A stretch of DNA of 35,734 nucleotides. Source: Caulobacter sp. D5 (GTDB lineage Bacteria > Pseudomonadota > Alphaproteobacteria > Caulobacterales > Caulobacteraceae). The position numbers and the translations under genes are program-made. Below, piece by piece: positions 8,125 through 17,200 of the stretch. Within the stretch, counting starts at the first letter, position 1. Each line of letters begins with the position of its first letter. The DNA is taken from assembly GCF_003185805.1 (NCBI RefSeq), contig NZ_QHJY01000002.1, forward strand, positions 1 through 35,734. The letters run 5' to 3'. The notes beneath the pieces were generated by a model. The model saw only the letters and a program-made list of their open reading frames with translations. It did no database searches and had not been told where the DNA came from.

Positions 8125-10914
8125 ATGACGTCCAACAGGAATCCGCGCCTTCGCGCCGTGCTCGGCGCCAGCGCTTCGGCCTTCACGCTCCTGGCCGCCG
8201 CTCACGCCGCCGCCCAGGAAGCCCCGGCCCCGGCTCCGGCCCAGCCGGCCTCCGACGAGGTCGAGGCCATCGTCGTCACCGGCTTCCGCGCCAGCCTGCA
8301 GAGCGCCATCAATCTCAAGCGCAACGAAAGCGGCGTGGTCGACGCCATCAAGGCCGAGGACATCGCCCAGTTCCCCGACCTGAACCTGGCCGAGTCGCTG
8401 CAGCGCATCCCGGGCGTGTCGATCTCGCGCATCAACGGCGAAGGCCGCCAGATCACCGTGCGGGGCCTGGGCTCGGAATACACCCGCGTGCGCATCAACG
8501 GCATGGAGGCCATCTCCACCACCGGCGGCACGGCCAACAGCGGCGGCACAAACCGCGGCCGCGGCTTCGACTTCAACGTCTTCGCCTCGGACCTCTTCAA
8601 CAGCATCGCCGTGCGCAAGACCGCCTCGGCCGACGTCGAGGAAGGCTCGCTGGGCGCCACGGTCGACCTGACCACGGCCCGCGCCTTCGACAGCCGCAAG
8701 CCCCAGCTCGTGCTGTCGGCCGGCGCCAGCTACAACGACCTGTCGGAGAAGACGACGCCCCGCGTCTCGGTCCTGGCCAGCAACACCTTCTTCGACGGCA
8801 AGGTCGGCGCCCTGATCTCGGTCGCCTACGAAGAGCGCCATCTGAAGGAAGAAGGCGCCAACATCACCCGCTGGGCCACCGGCGCCAGCAACGGCGGCTT
8901 CAACAGCGCCTCGACCGTGCCGGGCTACACCATCGCCCAGATCAACAGCGCCAACCTCTTCGCCCCGCGCATCCCGGCCTATGTCAGCTACGACATCGAG
9001 TCCAAGCGCCTCGGCGTGGCAGGCTCGCTGCAGTACAAGCCGACCTCCGACACCCAGGTCACGCTCGACGCCCTCTACGCCTACCTCGCCGGTACGCGGA
9101 AGGAGGCCCAGTTGCAGGCGATCGGCCTGTCGCGGGCCAACACCGGCAAGCCGCAGACCATCATCCGCGACGGCGTCATCGAGAACGGCAACCTGGTCTA
9201 CGCCCGGATGGACAATGTCGATCTGCGCACCCAGTCGGCCTATGACGAGCTGAACACCGAGTTCAAGCAGTTCACCCTGTCGGCCACCCACGACTTCAAC
9301 GAGCGCCTGCGGATCGGCGGCCTGGCCGGCTATTCGGACTCGACCTTCACCCAGCCGGTCTCGACCATCGTCACCTTCGACCGGGCCAACAGCCAGAACT
9401 ACGTCTACGACTTCCGCAAGGGCCGTGCTCCGCAGATCCTGCTGGGCTTCGACGCGACCGACCCGACCAGCTGGGCCTCGACCAACGGCACCTCGGAGGT
9501 GCGCATCCGTCCGCAGTTCGTCGAGAACCAGTTCTCGACCGCCAAGGTCTATGGCGAGTGGGACCTCAACGACAATCTGCGCCTCAAGGCCGGCGTCGAC
9601 TGGCGCAAGTTCGAGTACGACAGCTACGGCCAGTACCGGACCAGCGAGACCGCGGTCCAGACCCTCACCCCGGCCCAGCTGGCGTCAGTGTCGAAGGTGT
9701 TCAGCGGCTTTGGCCGCAACATGGACCTGCCGGCCGGCAACTTCACCAGCTGGCTCGTGCCCGACATCGACAAGTACGCCGCCCTGCTGAACATCTACAG
9801 CAACAGCGGCATCTACGCCCTGACCGACACCAACAACTCCAGCGCCCGCGGCCAGTACGGCGCGGTCGAGGAGCAGGACACCGGCGCCTACGTCCAGGCC
9901 GAGTTCAAGTTCAACGCCTTCGGCCTGCCGTTCCGCGGCGACGCCGGCGTGCGGCGGGTGCACACCCAGCAGGAGTCGGCCGGCTATGCGGCGGTCAGCG
10001 GCGCGATCCAGCGCGTCGAGGTCAAGCGCGACTACGATCTGACCCTGCCCTCGTTCAACCTGGCCGCCGATGTGAGCGACACCATCGTGGCCCGCGTCAG
10101 CGCCGCCCAGACCATCGCCCGCCCGGGCATCGGTTCGCTGTCGCCCGGCGGCGACGTGGCCGTGCAGGGCGCCAACCGCACCTACAGCTCGGGCAACCCG
10201 TACCTGACCCCGACCAAGTCGGACAATCTGGACTTCTCACTGGAATGGTACCCCTCGCAGGGGGCGATGCTGGCGGTGGGCCTGTTCTACAAGCGCATCG
10301 ACACCTTCGTGGCCACCCTGCGCCGCGAGGCCGTCTACAACACTCTGGGCCTGCCGGACTCGCTGCTGACCGGCACCGGTGCGACCTCTTCGGAAGTGTT
10401 CCAGGTCACCCAGCCGGTGAACAGCGACGGCGGCGACCTGAAGGGCTTCGAGATCAATCTCCAGCAGCCCTTCACCTTCCTGCCCGGCTTCTGGCGTCAC
10501 TTCGGCGTGGTGGCCAACTACACCTATGTCGACTCCCAGATCGAGTATCTGACCTCGACCACGCCCGGCGCGCCGACCGTCAACGCCACCCTGGTGGGGC
10601 TGTCGAAGAACGCCGCCAACCTGACCCTCTACTACGAGACCGAAAAGTGGAGCGTGCGCGGCTCGCTGGCCTATCGCGACGGCTACCTGACCCAGGTGCC
10701 CGGCAGCGACGGCAACACCGTCCAGGGCACCAACGAGACCCTCAACGTCGACCTCCAGGCCAGCTGGAACATCCGCGACAACCTCAAGCTCTCGCTCGAA
10801 GGCGTGAACCTGACCGACGAGTTCAACGACCAGTACGTCGGCGATAGCAACCGCCTCAACGTCTACACCCACAGCGGCCGCCAGTTCCTGGTGGGCCTGC
10901 GGTACAACTTCTAG
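8125..10914 (+). CDS. TonB-dependent outer-membrane receptor
   Basis: The 929-residue precursor has a Sec signal peptide (LGASASAFTLLAAAHAAAQ, cut probably near residue 29), an Ala-Pro linker, and a TonB-box-like EAIVVTGFRASL. The plug follows (about residues 45-170, with AEDIAQFPDLNLAESLQRIP and QITVRGLGSEYTRVRINGME), then a beta-barrel ending in GLRYNF with the C-terminal Phe typical of outer-membrane proteins. It resembles the large Xanthomonas/Caulobacter TonB-receptor group often used for carbohydrate uptake. I chose the ATG at 8125 because GGGAGG precedes it and the signal peptide starts there, although the frame is open further upstream. There is no N-terminal signalling domain, so it is not expected to act through FecIR. 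It is divergent from gudP, and its substrate is inferred to feed the aldarate pathway. Confidence 0.93.
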   Translation: MTSNRNPRLRAVLGASASAFTLLAAAHAAAQEAPAPAPAQPASDEVEAIVVTGFRASLQSAINLKRNESGVVDAIKAEDIAQFPDLNLAESLQRIPGVSISRINGEGRQITVRGLGSEYTRVRINGMEAISTTGGTANSGGTNRGRGFDFNVFASDLFNSIAVRKTASADVEEGSLGATVDLTTARAFDSRKPQLVLSAGASYNDLSEKTTPRVSVLASNTFFDGKVGALISVAYEERHLKEEGANITRWATGASNGGFNSASTVPGYTIAQINSANLFAPRIPAYVSYDIESKRLGVAGSLQYKPTSDTQVTLDALYAYLAGTRKEAQLQAIGLSRANTGKPQTIIRDGVIENGNLVYARMDNVDLRTQSAYDELNTEFKQFTLSATHDFNERLRIGGLAGYSDSTFTQPVSTIVTFDRANSQNYVYDFRKGRAPQILLGFDATDPTSWASTNGTSEVRIRPQFVENQFSTAKVYGEWDLNDNLRLKAGVDWRKFEYDSYGQYRTSETAVQTLTPAQLASVSKVFSGFGRNMDLPAGNFTSWLVPDIDKYAALLNIYSNSGIYALTDTNNSSARGQYGAVEEQDTGAYVQAEFKFNAFGLPFRGDAGVRRVHTQQESAGYAAVSGAIQRVEVKRDYDLTLPSFNLAADVSDTIVARVSAAQTIARPGIGSLSPGGDVAVQGANRTYSSGNPYLTPTKSDNLDFSLEWYPSQGAMLAVGLFYKRIDTFVATLRREAVYNTLGLPDSLLTGTGATSSEVFQVTQPVNSDGGDLKGFEINLQQPFTFLPGFWRHFGVVANYTYVDSQIEYLTSTTPGAPTVNATLVGLSKNAANLTLYYETEKWSVRGSLAYRDGYLTQVPGSDGNTVQGTNETLNVDLQASWNIRDNLKLSLEGVNLTDEFNDQYVGDSNRLNVYTHSGRQFLVGLRYNF

Positions 10915-10944
10915 GCGCGACCTACCTCCCCCCGGCGCCTAGGC

Positions 10945-10987
10945 AGCCCGCGCCGCTCTCCTTCCAGGGCGGCGCGGGCTTTCTTTT
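10945..10987 (+). terminator. Intrinsic terminator after the TonB-receptor gene
   Basis: AGCCCGCGCCGC (10945-10956) pairs perfectly with GCGGCGCGGGCT (10969-10980) across a 12-base loop and is followed by TTCTTTT. It lies 31 bases after the receptor stop codon and marks the end of the aldarate locus just before the island boundary. Confidence 0.92.
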
Positions 10988-11089
10988 CGGGAAGGAAAGC
11001 AGCGCTCGCGAAGGCCTCGGCTGAAGCTTCACCCCGACGACGTCGGAGACACCGGCGAACTCAGACAGCCCCGTAGCGATAGTCATGAG

Positions 11090-11167
11090 TTGGCGCCCCT
11101 TGTCGGACGAAACTGATAACTACAATTACGCTATACTACTCCAGAGGATCCCCCGGAGTGACAAGGG
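11090..11167 (+). repeat. Left direct repeat (attL-like)
   Basis: This 78-bp copy aligns without gaps to 24964-25041 with nine mismatches. The longest identical blocks are TGTCGGACGAAAC (13 bases) and CGGAGTGACAAGGG (14 bases). It contains ACTCC (11138-11142) and GGAGT (11155-11159), inverted arms around a 12-base centre, which could be a recombinase core. It lies about 100 bases after the TonB-receptor terminator. No gene was recognised in 10988-11256. Confidence 0.75.
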
Positions 11168-11256
11168 TAGGAAAAAGAGGGCCTCGGGCGAAGAAGCCAT
11201 GCCCTGACGATCATACGCCTCTAGTCCCTATTGGTACAGCGCAGCCCCGATAGACC

Positions 11257-12036
11257 TCAACACATGGATTCGAGGGCGCTTCGCACTACCGCTGCGCTAG
11301 CCCCCTCGATGACCTTTCCAAGCCGGTTCCACCTCCGAGGCACTCCGACCAAGCGCGCCGGCTGATCAAAGTCCAACCGGCCGGCGATCATCGGAAGTCC
11401 AAAAATGGCACCGCCGCTCTTGCCGATCGGATTGCGGGGCGTGGTGTGCCCCTGCGCCCCGTGCGCGCCCCTCTTCCGATCGAACGACACTGCAACCAGC
11501 CCCGCCTCGGTCTCGCTAGCCATGTCGAAGTATGCCTCTTTGGGCGTGTCCAACCGCATGCCCGGCATCATCCGATGGGCGCTGATCGGGTGTCCGACGA
11601 CACTAGCGTAAAACACCTCGCCTATGGGGGCACCGCGCCCAAGCACCTCTTCGGGCATCACGCACGCCCTCGTCGCCGGATCCAGCACCTCCGATGACAG
11701 GGGGATGATCGCCAGGTCGACTTCTTTGTTGAAGTGCTCAACACCCTTGATCGCCTGGGCCAAGCCTGTCGCGTCGAAGTAGCCGATCGGCACACCGGGA
11801 TTGTCCAGAAAGACATGCGCGCATGAGACCAGCACGGGCTGCCCGCGAAATTGCAGTAAGGTGGCGCTGCCGATCAGATAGGGTACGCTGTGGGGCTTTT
11901 CCCCCACGATGGGCACAACGCTTCGGAGCAGCGGCTCCACCTTGGCCTCAGCGACCGATCGCGAAAAGCCATCAATAGGAAAGCGCGCTTCCAGCACTGG
12001 ATTTGCCGAGCGCTTCTTGAGCATTCGGTAGACCAT
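11257..12036 (-). CDS. Trypsin-like serine protease
   Basis: The 259-residue protein has the marks of a chymotrypsin-fold peptidase: His74 in VLVSCAHVF, Asp107 in KEVDLAIIPL, and Ser207 in IGKSGGAIFG, in the right order and spacing for a triad. The stretch GSATLLQFRGQPVLVSCAHV fits the first barrel. No signal peptide or membrane segment is visible, so it should be cytoplasmic. The ATG at 12036 follows a strong GGAGGAG. The gene is at the left edge of the island and is divergent from the rest of the cargo. Trypsin-like proteases occur in several bacterial defence loci, often as effectors or processing enzymes, but nothing here shows which neighbour, if any, it works with. Confidence 0.8.
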   Translation of the reverse strand: MVYRMLKKRSANPVLEARFPIDGFSRSVAEAKVEPLLRSVVPIVGEKPHSVPYLIGSATLLQFRGQPVLVSCAHVFLDNPGVPIGYFDATGLAQAIKGVEHFNKEVDLAIIPLSSEVLDPATRACVMPEEVLGRGAPIGEVFYASVVGHPISAHRMMPGMRLDTPKEAYFDMASETEAGLVAVSFDRKRGAHGAQGHTTPRNPIGKSGGAIFGLPMIAGRLDFDQPARLVGVPRRWNRLGKVIEGASAAVVRSALESMC

Positions 12037-12131
12037 TACTCCTCCCCTTTGCGACCTTCCTCAGGTCCTATCGGCCCGCGGCGTAGTCGACCGACACTGT
12101 GAAAGTTGGGTTCAGCGCTCGACGTTGGGGA

Positions 12132-12156
12132 TCGGGCGATACTTGTTATCACCCGA
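12132..12156. promoter_or_regulatory. Imperfect inverted repeat in the divergent intergenic region
   Basis: TCGGGCGATA (12132-12141) and TATCACCCGA (12147-12156) pair at 9 of 10 positions around CTTGT. It lies between the divergent protease gene (start 12036) and the nuclease-like genes (start 12257). It looks like an operator able to control both directions. No regulator gene is adjacent. Confidence 0.4.
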
Positions 12157-12256
12157 ACAAAACGCGCAGGGCTACGACAACCTTAAGGTAGTAAGCTAGC
12201 CAACTCGCTCAAGCCGCAATTCATTGTGGCTTGAGCTCGGCTCGAAGGGGGACCCA

Positions 12257-12418
12257 ATGGCGCGACCGGCTAGCGACAATCACGACTTCGAGCGGCTGAT
12301 CGCCGACCTGCTGCGCGCCAACGATTTCGAGGTGCAGGAGCAGCGACTAGACCAAAGGGGCTTTGACTTCCGTATCACGAGTCGCAGCGGGGAGGCCTTG
12401 GTCGAAGTCAAGGCTTAG
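12257..12418 (+). pseudogene. Truncated restriction-endonuclease-like fragment (53 aa)
   Basis: The 53-residue reading frame begins MARPASDNHDFERLIADLLR and ends VEVKA at a TAG stop. The pattern matches the start of an Mrr-like PD-(D/E)xK nuclease: an N-terminal FE-containing helix, an Asp in RGFDFRIT, and the Glu-x-Lys in VEVK. The stop comes one residue after the catalytic lysine, before the rest of the fold could be completed, so this is probably a decayed gene or a deletion scar. The start has a good GGGGGA 5 bases upstream. It ends 20 bases before the next gene, which also has a D...ExK signature. A functional small protein cannot be excluded. Confidence 0.55.
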
Positions 12419-12438
12419 GCGGCCAAGGGGGGTAGGCG

Positions 12439-13794
12439 ATGGAGGGCTTTCGCATTCGCCCCCTCGCCGAGGCCGATATCGAGCGGGTCGTCCTCGCCGC
12501 AGGCGGCCGCCGCGCTCACCTCGACGCAGATGCCCGCGAGCTGCGCGGGGCCGACTTCGTGCTGGGCGACGTGGTGATCGAGTTGAAGGCCTTGGACGAG
12601 GAAGGCTTCGAAAAGCCCGATCGGCAGCGCAAGCTGGCGGCGCTCTTTGCCCAGCACGAGTCTGGTCGACCGGTGATCGTCGTCGATCGCGAACGCTTGC
12701 CCGAAACTGACCAGCGGGCCTATGACCGCATCGTCGAAGGGCCGATCAAGTCCGCGATCAAGTCGGCGCGAGGGCAGCTAGCTCAATCGCGCATAGAGAT
12801 CGGCGAGACCCGCCATTCCGTCGTGATGCTGGTCAACAACGGCTACACCGCCCTCGACCACGACGAACTGCTGGCCCTGGCCGAGCGCCGGGCGCGCAAC
12901 GACAGCAGCGAAATTGACGGCGTCATCGTCGCCGGCTGCTACTTCCACAGCGACGGGTTCGACGCGAACTTCTTCTGGCCGATGCATTACATCCCGATAC
13001 GGAGCCAAGCCGTGCCGACGGTGTTCGAGGCCCTGCACGCGGCCTGGGACATCTTGGCCGAGGAAGCCATGACGGAGTTGGTCATCAAGGGCCATGGCGC
13101 ACTGGCGCATAAGGGACCGGTGGTCGATCTTGCCTTCGAGGTCGACGAGGTCACCTTCGTCAAACCCTCCCCGCCGATGGGCCGAAAGTCAGACTTCTTC
13201 GTGCGGGGCCGTCCGCGGAGCGACAGTTCAGGCCTGACCCATTGCCCTCCAGTGGCGCAAACCTATCCACGCCTGTCTCTCGCCGACTGGACACGGATGA
13301 GGAAGCTCCTTCATCAGGCGCCCGGTCTTTGCGATAGCTTCGAAGCTTGGCTCAAGCAGGAGCAAACGGCCGCCGAGGCGGCGGTTCCCCTTCAGCCGTT
13401 TGTGACCGTCCCGGTAACTGCGGCCGCTTGGAAGGCCTGGGCGAAAGCCGAACTGCGCAGCGCGAACTTCACGACGCTGACGACCTACGCCGCTCTTCAG
13501 TTCGAGCTGCGCGCGCGCAAGCTACTGGCGGCTGCGGTGGAGCAGACCGTCAGCGCCCTGCGGCCTACCCGGTACATCTTGGCGCTCACGGAGGAGATCG
13601 GCCAAGACCGCGCCAACGACGTCTCGCACCTCGCTGTGATCGATGAGACAGACGGCGGGTTTAGAGTCGAGCCGATCCTTGAGGACGTCCGGATGTTCCA
13701 TGAGTACGCTCTGGTCCTGGCGTGCGCCTACGCCCAGGCTCGCAGCGTCGAGGCGGTGCTGTGGCGAAAGGACCAGACCTATGGCTGGGTCTAG
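12439..13794 (+). CDS. Predicted PD-(D/E)xK-like nuclease, function unknown
   Basis: The 451-residue protein is not one I recognise by name. Near its N-terminus RGADFVLGDVVIELKALDEE places Asp39 (and Asp44) before Glu48-Leu-Lys50, a layout close to the PD-(D/E)xK nuclease core, and EKPDRQRKLAALFAQHE follows. The rest is mixed alpha/beta with no membrane segment; GVIVAGCYFHSDGFDANFFW and a helical C-terminal third are the most distinct parts. The ATG at 12439 follows a G-rich ribosome site. It starts just after a truncated nuclease-like frame and is followed by 439 bases without a supported gene, so it may have been the second gene of a two-gene nuclease operon. Nuclease activity is inferred from a short motif only. 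Confidence 0.6.
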   Translation: MEGFRIRPLAEADIERVVLAAGGRRAHLDADARELRGADFVLGDVVIELKALDEEGFEKPDRQRKLAALFAQHESGRPVIVVDRERLPETDQRAYDRIVEGPIKSAIKSARGQLAQSRIEIGETRHSVVMLVNNGYTALDHDELLALAERRARNDSSEIDGVIVAGCYFHSDGFDANFFWPMHYIPIRSQAVPTVFEALHAAWDILAEEAMTELVIKGHGALAHKGPVVDLAFEVDEVTFVKPSPPMGRKSDFFVRGRPRSDSSGLTHCPPVAQTYPRLSLADWTRMRKLLHQAPGLCDSFEAWLKQEQTAAEAAVPLQPFVTVPVTAAAWKAWAKAELRSANFTTLTTYAALQFELRARKLLAAAVEQTVSALRPTRYILALTEEIGQDRANDVSHLAVIDETDGGFRVEPILEDVRMFHEYALVLACAYAQARSVEAVLWRKDQTYGWV

Positions 13795-14233
13795 CACCAC
13801 CTGCCGCCCCACTGCTCTTTCTTCGATAGGAAAGCCATCCAGCGCTGAACAGGACAGAATGGCTCCGCCATCCATTAGGTTCAGTTCCCGAACTTGAGAG
13901 CCGCAACACCGGCGACGAGCAGAGCCACGCCCAAATATTTGCAATCTATGAGAGTGATAGCCGCTTTTGCGAACGAGCAAGCCTTTCGCAATCCGCGCCT
14001 CCCAAGCCTCCGGAGCGCACGACGACGTGGATGTGTTTGCCGGTCGCAATGCCGGCGACCGACCCCTTGTCGTGAATGCGCGTCGAAATCAAACTTGACC
14101 TTGAATTGCCGGCAGTGCGCAACTGTAGGACGCTTCAACCCATCGTCGCCGCGTCGCCGGACAAATGGCCCGCCATGGGTGACGGGCTAGTCCATGCCTT
14201 GGCCGCAGGGTCGCGGCGCTATTACCAGAGACC
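13795..14233. other. Gap without a supported gene
   Basis: These 439 bases separate the predicted nuclease gene from the giant NTPase gene. Short open frames exist on both strands (for example 13881-14138 minus), but none has a convincing ribosome site or a recognisable protein. No clear terminator or promoter was identified. Its composition is more mixed than the flanking genes, which fits an old junction or decayed gene. Confidence 0.5.
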
Positions 14234-17200
14234 ATGACTGCACCTGATATCGTTCGCGCTACCCGAGACGGGGACCAGTTCCACTATGTTTGGGCGGCTC
14301 GCCAGTGCCTGGGCCTGCTGACCGCGCAGGACGGCCTGGCGGCCGTGACGATCGAAGGGCCCTCGAACGCCGAAATCCCGGGCGAAGAGGTCGAGGCCGG
14401 TCAGGAGCTGATCGACGTTGGCCTCTACTATGGGAGCGAGCGCATCGATCAGGCTTCCGCAATCCGCTATGTTCAGCTCAAGCACTCGACCGCTCGAACG
14501 CAGACGCCCTGGACCGCCAGCGGCCTCAAGGGCACGATCGACGGCTTCGCCAAGCGCTATAGAGAGATCGTCGCGCGCTCCTCGCCTGAGGACGTCGCCG
14601 CCCGGTTCACCTTCCAGTTCACGACCAATCGACCGATCGACCAGCGCGTCATCGAAGCCTTGGAGGACTTGACCGTGGGCGCGCCGGCCAGGCACGGCGA
14701 TCTAGATGCCCTGCTACTTGGATATGCCGGGCTTGACCGAGGTTCCGCCGCCGCCTTCTTCCAGCTCTTCCGGGCCGAGGGGCTGGAGAACGATCTCTGG
14801 GCTCAGCAGAATCTTCTGGTCGAAGACCTGCGGGCCTTTCTGCCGGAGGCCGACGGCGACGCCCCGGTTCAATTGAAGGATCTGGTGACCCGCAAGGCCA
14901 CCACGCAGTTCGCCGACAATCCCACCATCTTGCGCTACGACGTCCTCAGGGCATTGAAGACCGGCGAGGATGAGCTCTTCCCCTCACCGCCCCTGATCGA
15001 AGGCGCCTCCGAAGCCTTCGCCCGCGAGCAGGAGCCTGAAATCGTTCGAGTAGTCGTTGGCGCCGCTGCGCCTGTGGTGCTGCACGCCGACGGCGGGGTG
15101 GGCAAATCCATGGTCGCCACGCGCTTGGCGTTGGCTATGCCCGCCGGCTCGGTGACGATCGTCTACGACTGCTTCGGCACCGGCCTCTATCGAAGCGCCG
15201 TTGATTTTCGCCACCGCCATCGCGACGGTCTCGTCCAGATCGCCAACGAGCTGGCGGCCAAATCCCTTTGTCTTCCGCTGATCCCGTCGGCGCACGCAAA
15301 TGCGAAGACCTACGTCCGCGCCTTCCTGCACCGCCTTCGCCAAGCCTCGACGGTCTTGCGGGCCAGGGCGCCAGGCGCCCTCCTGTGCTTGGTCATCGAT
15401 GCCGCCGACAATGCGGAGATGGCTGCGGCCGCCCAGCAGGAGGCGTCGAGCTTCGCGCGAGATCTGATCCGGGCGCCGATGCCGGAGGGCGTTCGCCTGG
15501 TCTTCACGTCCCGAAGCCATCGCCGCGCCAGCCTCCAGGCGCCGCCGGAGGCTATCGAAATCGCGCTTCGCCCATTCAGCCTGGCCGAAAGCGCGCTTCA
15601 TCTGCGGCGCGTCTATTCAGCGGCCACCGACAGCGAAGCGGCCGAGTTCGATCACCTCACAAGCTCCAACCCGCGCGTCCAGGCACTGGCCATGGACCAG
15701 AAGCGTCCGTTGGCCGAGATGCTGGCGGCCTTGGGCCCAAACCCGACAACCATCGAAGCGGCCATTGGCGAACTCCTGGCCGGCGCGATCCGGGGCCTCA
15801 AGGACAAGGCCCATGGTGTCGGCGAGCAGCAGATCGAACAGATCTGCCGGGGCCTGGCGGTGTTGCGCCCGCTGGTGCCGATTTCGGTGCTGTCTCGCCT
15901 AACCGGTGTCGACGAGGGCGCGATCAGAACCTTCGCGTTCGACCTTGGACGTCCATTGCTGGTGCGGGGCGACAGCCTCCATTTCCTGGACGAGCCGGCC
16001 GAGACATGGTTTCGGGAGACCTTCACTCCCGACGCAGACGGCCTGAAAACCTTCGTCGACCGGCTAAGGCCGCTCGCCAATTCAAGCTCCTATGTCGCCG
16101 GCGCTATCCCTCAACTGCTGCTTGAGGCCGGCCGCTATGACGAGCTGGTCGAGCTGGCCCTGTCGACCGACGCGCTGCCGTCGGACAGCCCCCTGGAGCG
16201 CCGCGACGTCGAGCTGCAGCGGCTGATCTTCGCGCTCAAAGCCTGCCTTCACATCAAGTCCTACCCGTCGGCGGCCAAGCTCGCCCTCAAGGCGGCCGGC
16301 GAGACCGCCGCGGAGAACCGGCAAAACGCCCTTCTCAAATCCAATATCCACTTGGCTGGCGTGCTCCTTGCGCCCGATCGCCTGCAGGAGCTGGTGTCAC
16401 GGCGCACGTTCGGAGGGGGGTGGCAGGGCGCGCACCATGTCTATGACGCCGCCCTGCTTTCGGCTCGACCGGAATTTGCCGCCGACGCCAGCAGCCGCCT
16501 GCGGATGGCGCTCGATTGGCTGTTTGCCTGGTCCCGCGCTCGGTCAGACGACGACGATGATGGCAGCTCCCCGCGCGGCGACGTCACCGATAGCGACCGC
16601 GCCACGTTCTGCCTGGCCTATCTGCGCCTCAAGGACGCCAAGGCGGCCGTAGGCTTTCTTCGCCGGTGGCGTCACCGGCCGCTGTCGTTCAGCGTCGGCC
16701 GCATCTTAGCGGCCAAGTTGATCGATCTGGGTGATCTGGACGCCCTGGACGCCCTGGCCTCGTCATGCCGAAACGACATCTGGCTCTTATTGGCCCTGGC
16801 CCGGGCGATCAGGTCGTGCGGTCGAAAGATGCCAGCGCCTGCGCTCGAACGGCTGCTTCGGTTTCTCGAAGACCGCCGCGTCCAACTGGCGGAGTCGAAC
16901 GGATGGAACGAGAAATGGGACGTGCTGGAGGCGGTCACCGCAGCCGTCGAGCTGGCGATCGCACAGCTTCCGCCGGCGCCTGAGCGTTGGGCGGCGCTCA
17001 TCCGGCGCTACCTCCCCTCTTCGCCGCCGCACGCATTCACCAGCGACCTGCCCTACGACCGTGCCGAGATCCTGCGCGCCTACGTGCTGGAGGCGACGCT
17101 GCGGGGCCAGACACTCGCGCTCGTGGATATCGCGCCACCGGACGTTCGCGCCGAACTCGAGCAGGACCCCAAGCCTTACAATTTCAGCCGCGAGTGCGAG

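Noticed and set aside
13881-14138. Minus-strand 85-codon frame with a hydrophobic C-terminus
   Set aside because: No ribosome site and no recognisable family; an alternative frame on each strand is equally open, as expected for GC-rich non-coding DNA.
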